Source: Polyrhizophydium stewartii
Taxonomy: Eukaryota; Chytridiomycota; Chytridiomycetes; Rhizophydiales
NCBI GenBank assembly: GCA_027604665.1
Contig: JADGIZ010000135.1
Location: 1 to 23,603, forward strand
DNA: 23,603 nt
Direction of reading: 5' to 3'
Part shown: positions 19,679 through 23,603 of the stretch, in pieces
How positions within the stretch are numbered: position 1 is the stretch's first letter
Layout: each line of letters opens with the position of its first letter
The notes under the pieces: generated by a model
The model's database searches: none
What the model saw: only the letters and a program-made list of their open reading frames with translations
What the model was told of the DNA's origin: nothing
Program-made: the position numbers and the translations under genes

Positions 19679-20995
19679 TCATTGCACCGGCCGGACAGAC
19701 GCCTCGGCATCGGCGTCCCCCTCGGCGGCGGCGTCGAGCTCTTCCGCAGGGGCTGAGACTGCCGCCTTGTGTATCATCATCAGCGCCAGGATGAGCGGCA
19801 GATGCACCAGGCTCGAGAAGAACAGCTTGCGCGCGGAGCCGTCGGTCGAGTCGCGCCAGAAGCGGAACGCGCACCACGCCATGTATCCGTTGACGAGCGA
19901 CGAGTCGAGCAGGAACCAAGGCGTGACGATGCCGAGCGCATAGACGGCGTACGACAGCGGAAACAGCACGAGCGAGTAGCGCAGAGCAACGCGGGCATTG
20001 AGCCCCGGATCGACGACCGACATCATGCGGTAGCCGGCCTTGGAGTAGTCCGGCCGCAGGTTCCACGCCAGCGCGTTGAAGTGCGGGAACTGCCACGCAT
20101 ACAGGATGGCGCCGAGCACCCACGCGCCGAGCTCGAGGCCGCCCGTGCACGCGGCCCAGCCCATCATGGGCGGGATCGCGCCGACGATGCTGCCGGCCCA
20201 GGTGTTGGCAATCGACGTGCGCTTCATGGGGGTGTAGATGCATGTGTAGATGATGATGTTGAGGCCGCCCAGGAAGGCCGTGATGGGGTTGACGAGGGCG
20301 TACAGCATCGCAACGCCCGTGACGCCCGAGGCGGTGCCGGCCATGAAGGCGTGCGCGGGCGACATGCCCTGGCGCACCAGCACGCGGTTGCGGGTGCGCG
20401 CCATCTGGGCGTCGTACGGCGCCTCGACCCACAGGTTGATGGAGTTGGCGGACGCGACGCACAGCGCCGTGCCGACGGTCGTCCACACCAGGCTCGCGAC
20501 GCTGGTGGCGCCCGGCGCCATGGCGTAGCCCGCCATGGTCGTGAGGACCACAAAGGCTGACAGCTTGGCCTTGGTCAGGTCTTTGTAGAACGACAGCTGG
20601 AAGTCGGGCTCCAGCTTCCATCGCAGGTGGACGTCTGCGTCCGGCTCGAGCGGCTGATCGGTCGGCGCGCCGGGTGCGGCCGGCGCCTGCACCTGTGCTT
20701 TCGGCGCCGCTTCAGCCTGCGCTGCCGGCGCAGCAGCCGCCGCCGATGGGCCTGTTGCCGGCCCCGCGGCGGCCGCCGAGGCCAGCGCTGCGGATGGCTG
20801 AAGCACGACCGCACGGTGTGACGTGTTCGCGCGGGTGGTGTGCATGCGGGGCCGCGCTGCGACAAGCAGCAGCGGCAGCAACGGCGGGCGGTGCGCGGCG
20901 GTCGCGAGGCGTGCGGGGGCGAGCGCGGGCAGCGGCCGCGGTGGTGTGAGCGGGCAGCGCCATGCGCGGGGCAACGCCGCCGCTGTTCTCAGCAT
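19679..20995 (-). CDS. COX10: Protoheme IX (heme B) farnesyltransferase, heme A synthesis
   Basis: COX10 transfers farnesyl to heme B to give heme O in the inner mitochondrial membrane, needed for cytochrome c oxidase. Single exon. The ATG at 20995 starts an Arg/Ala-rich presequence (MLRTAAALPRAWRCPL) and gives 438 residues; the frame is open further upstream but without leader character. After a low-complexity Ala/Pro stretch, the UbiA prenyltransferase core begins near residue 125 (LSFYKDLTKAKLSAFVVLTT). The polyprenyl-binding motif is N187-x3-E191-x3-D195 in SANSINLWVEAPYDAQMART, as in eukaryotic COX10. The second conserved block reads WQFPHFNALAWNLRPDY then SKAGYRMM at about 301-325. Several hydrophobic helices are visible. 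The stop lies 42 nt before the CEP120 ATG. Confidence 0.96.
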   Translation of the reverse strand: MLRTAAALPRAWRCPLTPPRPLPALAPARLATAAHRPPLLPLLLVAARPRMHTTRANTSHRAVVLQPSAALASAAAAGPATGPSAAAAAPAAQAEAAPKAQVQAPAAPGAPTDQPLEPDADVHLRWKLEPDFQLSFYKDLTKAKLSAFVVLTTMAGYAMAPGATSVASLVWTTVGTALCVASANSINLWVEAPYDAQMARTRNRVLVRQGMSPAHAFMAGTASGVTGVAMLYALVNPITAFLGGLNIIIYTCIYTPMKRTSIANTWAGSIVGAIPPMMGWAACTGGLELGAWVLGAILYAWQFPHFNALAWNLRPDYSKAGYRMMSVVDPGLNARVALRYSLVLFPLSYAVYALGIVTPWFLLDSSLVNGYMAWCAFRFWRDSTDGSARKLFFSSLVHLPLILALMMIHKAAVSAPAEELDAAAEGDADAEASVRPVQ

Positions 20996-21572
20996 CGACG
21001 CAAAGTGCTCCAACACAAAAACGCATCCGCCTCGGCCCCAAATCGGCGTGCACCCCACCACCGACTCGCGAGGCCCCAAGGGCATGCGTAATAAAGTGGG
21101 GGCTCCACCCCTCTTCAACACACACACAAACAGCCCACCACCGACGTGGATATCGCTTCCTGGATATTCGCAATCGTCGCTGGTTGTTCTCATGCTGCTC
21201 AAGGGCAGCCCGAATCGCCAGGAAAGGTCGCTTCTTGGGCGAGCTTGTGCGACTCAACACGAACGAGCATCGAGTCGCGCTCGGCAAGCCAGCGAGAGCT
21301 AGTTAAGAGATGGAGCAGGATTGATGATGCCGCCGGTGCTCATCAACCATTTCATTCGCTGCTCAGTTTGGTCTCATCGCTTTCTCGCACACGATCACGA
21401 CCCGGTTGTTATCGGGCGTCGCAAGAATCGTCGCGGTGCTTGTACTGTTGCGGCGTTTGAAGAGTGCGCCGCATGCAGCATATGCCAGCTAGCTTGGGCA
21501 GACCGACCGCTCGCCCGTCTCCCCGGCTTTGTCGCAGATCCGGTCGCTTCGCAAGTTTACCCGCCGACAGGA
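20996..21572. promoter_or_regulatory. Divergent COX10/TFB1 intergenic region
   Basis: The 577 bp between the two divergent start codons must hold both promoters. It includes a short CA run at about 21118-21128 and a plus-strand AATAAA at 21090-21095 that matches no gene end. Short frames here have no recognisable protein. No TATA box is evident. Confidence 0.45.
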
Positions 21573-23603
21573 ATGTCGTTCTCGTGCCCAGCGTCGTTCC
21601 GCAAGCGCGACGGCGTGCTGGCGGCGGGGCCGCGTGCGCTCAAGTGGACCGACGGCGCGGCGGGCACTAGTGCCGAGCCCGAGCTGCTCATCCCATATGA
21701 GGCCATCAAGGGTTCGTCACGCCTTGCGGGCAGGGCGAGGTCCAGCCGCCGAGGCGAGCGCTGACGAGCAATCGGACGGCCGTCTGGGGCGGCACCTGGT
21801 CGCGGCTGGCGCACGACGCAGCCCAGCTGGTCAACACCCCAGGCCCGTCGGGCAAGGTCCTGCTACAGCTGTCGCTTTCGCCGCCCGGCAGCTCGGCCGC
21901 CGAGGTGCTGCGCAAGTTGACCTTCACGGGGCCGAGCGCCGAACAGGACCGCGACCGCATCACCGGCGTGGTCGCGACGCACATTGCGGCCAACCGGCAG
22001 CGCGCGGCGGGCGGGCAGCCGGCGGCCGCTGCGGCACCGACAGCGTCGGCTCCCGCAGCAAGCGGCGCCGCGCCGCCGAGCGCGGCAGAAGCCCAGCGGC
22101 CTCGTCTGACGGCGAGAGATATCCAGGCGAGGAAGGATCTGCTTCTGCGCAACAAGGAGCTCGCGCGGCTTCACAAGGAGCTCGTCATCAGCGGGCTTAT
22201 CAGCGAGCACGAGTTCTGGGAGAGCCGCAAGGTGCGTATAATGGCGCACATGTCCGGCATCTATGCTCTGCTTGCTCACGCCCCCGGCTGGCAGCAAACC
22301 ATTGTCAACCAAGAGTGGCAGGCGACCCAGAAGCGCGGCACGTCGTCGAGCTCGCTCGTGGACATCAAGCCGTCTGCCGAGGGCGACGGGTCCGAGATCA
22401 AGTACAAGCTGACGCCCGAGATCATCCACTCGATCTTCCTGCAGTACCCGGGAGGTGCGGCGGCCCGCGCCGCGAAACGTGCTGCGCAGACCGCGGCTGA
22501 CGTGCGGTGCCGGATGCGGCGGCAGTGCACCGAGCGTACAAGGACCATGTGCCCGAGAAGCTTTCCGAGAAGGAGTTCTGGTCCAAGTACCTGACGTCCA
22601 AGTACTTTCACCGCAACCGCACGACGGCGGGGTTATCGCGCGACACCAAGGATCTGTTTGACGAGTACATGCAGGACGACGAGAACGGTGTGTCTGGAGC
22701 CGGCCAGAGTGCGCGATGTAATCGCTTGGGATGTGTGCGGTTGCTGATCTGGGTTTATCTGCGGTCGGCCAGACTCGACGCTCAACCCGCAGGGGCTCAA
22801 CTTCTCGGCGCGAAACCAGCTGATTGATCTAACCACGACGGCCGAGGACCACGGAGAGGTGCGATTGCACGACGTGGCTGCGGCAACAAGGAAGTCTTGC
22901 TGACTGCTCGCGCGGGCGGCTGTGCAGACGGGCAACCGGCCAGATCTGACGATGCGGGCAGGGTCTGTGCGGACGTCACTGCCGCTGATCCGGCGGTTCA
23001 ACCGACACTCGACGCTGATCCTCAAAAACGCTCTGTGGGCGAGCGATCTGATGCGCCCGCGCAATCATGCAGCCGTGCTGACGCGAGGCTGGGACGTGCG
23101 TGTGTGCAGCGGCAGCACTGTGACGAGCGAGCCGCCGAGCGCGGCCGAGTCCAAGGCACTGTTTGACAAGGCACGCCGGCCGTGTTGCGAGCGTGCGGGA
23201 GAGGGATTGTCTCGGGCTGACGCTGGATCCGCGAGCAGGAAACGGTGCTCGACGACCTGCAGCCGGTGCGCGAGAGCCGGCTGGCGCTGCTCAGCATCCA
23301 GGACCCGTCCAAGTACTTTGGGTCTCTGATCCAGCAGTCGCGCGGGGCGGACGGCACCGGCGTCGCGGGCGAGGTGCGTGACTGCAGCTGCGGTGCACGA
23401 CCGCCGTTGGGTGGCTGACGATCGGGTTGGCGCTGCGGCGGGGCAGGCGCTTCGCGCGTTTGGCGAGCGGATCCAGGGCTGGACGCTGGGGATCTCGCAG
23501 CTGCAGTTTGCGGCGTGCCAGTCGGACGCGGGCTTCCGGCAGGTGACGGAGCTCGGACGCAAGCGGCGGCGGGTCGATGCGGCGGGCAGCACTGGGGCGG
23601 TGG
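21573..23603 (+). CDS. TFB1: TFIIH subunit Tfb1/p62, 3' end beyond window
   Basis: Tfb1/GTF2H1 is a core TFIIH subunit for RNA polymerase II initiation and nucleotide excision repair. Exons: 21573-21711, 21822-22231, 22295-22454, 22526-22687, 22773-22858, 22928-23034, 23110-23170, 23239-23373, 23447 to the edge; the eight complete exons give 420 codons in frame. The N-terminus is a PH domain (SFRKRDGVLAAG, LVNTPGPSGKVLLQLSL). Two BSD domains follow: LVISGLISEHEFWESRK with LVDIKPSAEGDGSEIKYKLT, then AYKDHVPEKLSEKEFWSKYL ending in SKYFHR. Further conserved blocks are LPLIRRFNRHSTLIL, then VLDDLQPVRESRLALLSI and QDPSKYF. Intron 23035-23109 is a multiple of three and lacks stops, so an unspliced reading is possible. 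Intron 23171-23238 seems to be GC-AG. Confidence 0.93.
23171..23238 (+). other. Probable GC-AG intron in TFB1
   Basis: Conserved Tfb1 sequence resumes at ETVLDDLQP after GCGAGCAG. The only donor that keeps the frame from LFDK is AAG|GCACGC, phase 0, with a GGCTGACG branch motif inside. Nearby GT sites lead to a wrong frame. The alternative acceptor three bases upstream cannot be excluded. Confidence 0.55.

Noticed and set aside
18341..19756. Plus-strand frame of 471 codons
   Set aside because: Antisense to the CEP120 N-terminal half; no domain.
18588..20621. Minus-strand frame of 677 codons spanning COX10 and CEP120
   Set aside because: Out of frame with both recognised proteins; Arg/His/Gly-rich shadow of two real genes.
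21090..21095. Plus-strand AATAAA as a gene end
   Set aside because: It lies between divergent genes with no plus-strand gene ending there; probably incidental.

Overview
The window is nuclear DNA of a flagellated early-diverging fungus, most likely a chytrid (Chytridiomycota). Genes are split by many short spliceosomal introns, mostly 56-85 nt, with donors GTGCGT, GTGAGT or GTAAGT, a branch motif close to TGCTGAC and a CAG acceptor. A centriole/basal-body protein (CEP120) lies among fungal housekeeping genes, which implies a motile zoospore. Crinkler-like and leucine-rich-repeat (LRR) accessory genes recall the Rhizophydiales (Batrachochytrium relatives), but the species is inference.

Left half (1-9.4 kb), accessory, all genes on the minus strand. 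From the left edge: (1) a Crinkler-like gene with a ubiquitin-like N-terminus and a PD-(D/E)XK nuclease-like domain, whose 3' end is disturbed by a 40-bp poly(A)-containing duplication; (2) a Gln-rich coiled-coil gene with an in-frame TAG followed by more open frame; (3) on the plus strand, a frameshifted Ty3/gypsy reverse-transcriptase relic; (4) the most notable gene, about 5 kb and 27 exons, coding for an MLKL/HeLo-like four-helix bundle, a degenerate protein kinase and 21 LRRs. Almost every LRR is exactly one exon, bounded by phase-2 introns of 56-69 nt. I rebuilt this model by hand; the exon lengths sum to an intact frame of 1134 codons plus stop.

Middle (9.4-13.3 kb). A divergent, poorly resolved plus-strand gene begins with a mitochondrial-type leader. 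EMC3 (ER membrane complex insertase subunit) and RPS28 (ribosomal protein eS28) follow; the first exon of each is not securely located. A CG run and a CATC-type microsatellite lie between them.

Right half (13.4-23.6 kb), housekeeping. SER3/SER33-type 3-phosphoglycerate dehydrogenase (+, 10 exons) converges on CEP120 (-, one 46-nt exon plus one 3.4-kb exon). COX10 heme A farnesyltransferase (-) lies only 42 nt upstream of the CEP120 ATG. TFB1 (TFIIH p62 subunit, +) diverges from COX10 and runs off the right edge. Two introns, one in SER3 and one in TFB1, appear to use GC-AG boundaries.

The right-half genes serve unrelated core functions (ER insertion, translation, serine synthesis, basal bodies, heme A, transcription/repair). 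The left half looks like a fast-evolving accessory block with effector, innate-immunity or cell-death flavour. All exon coordinates were derived by reading splice signals and frames, not from transcript data.
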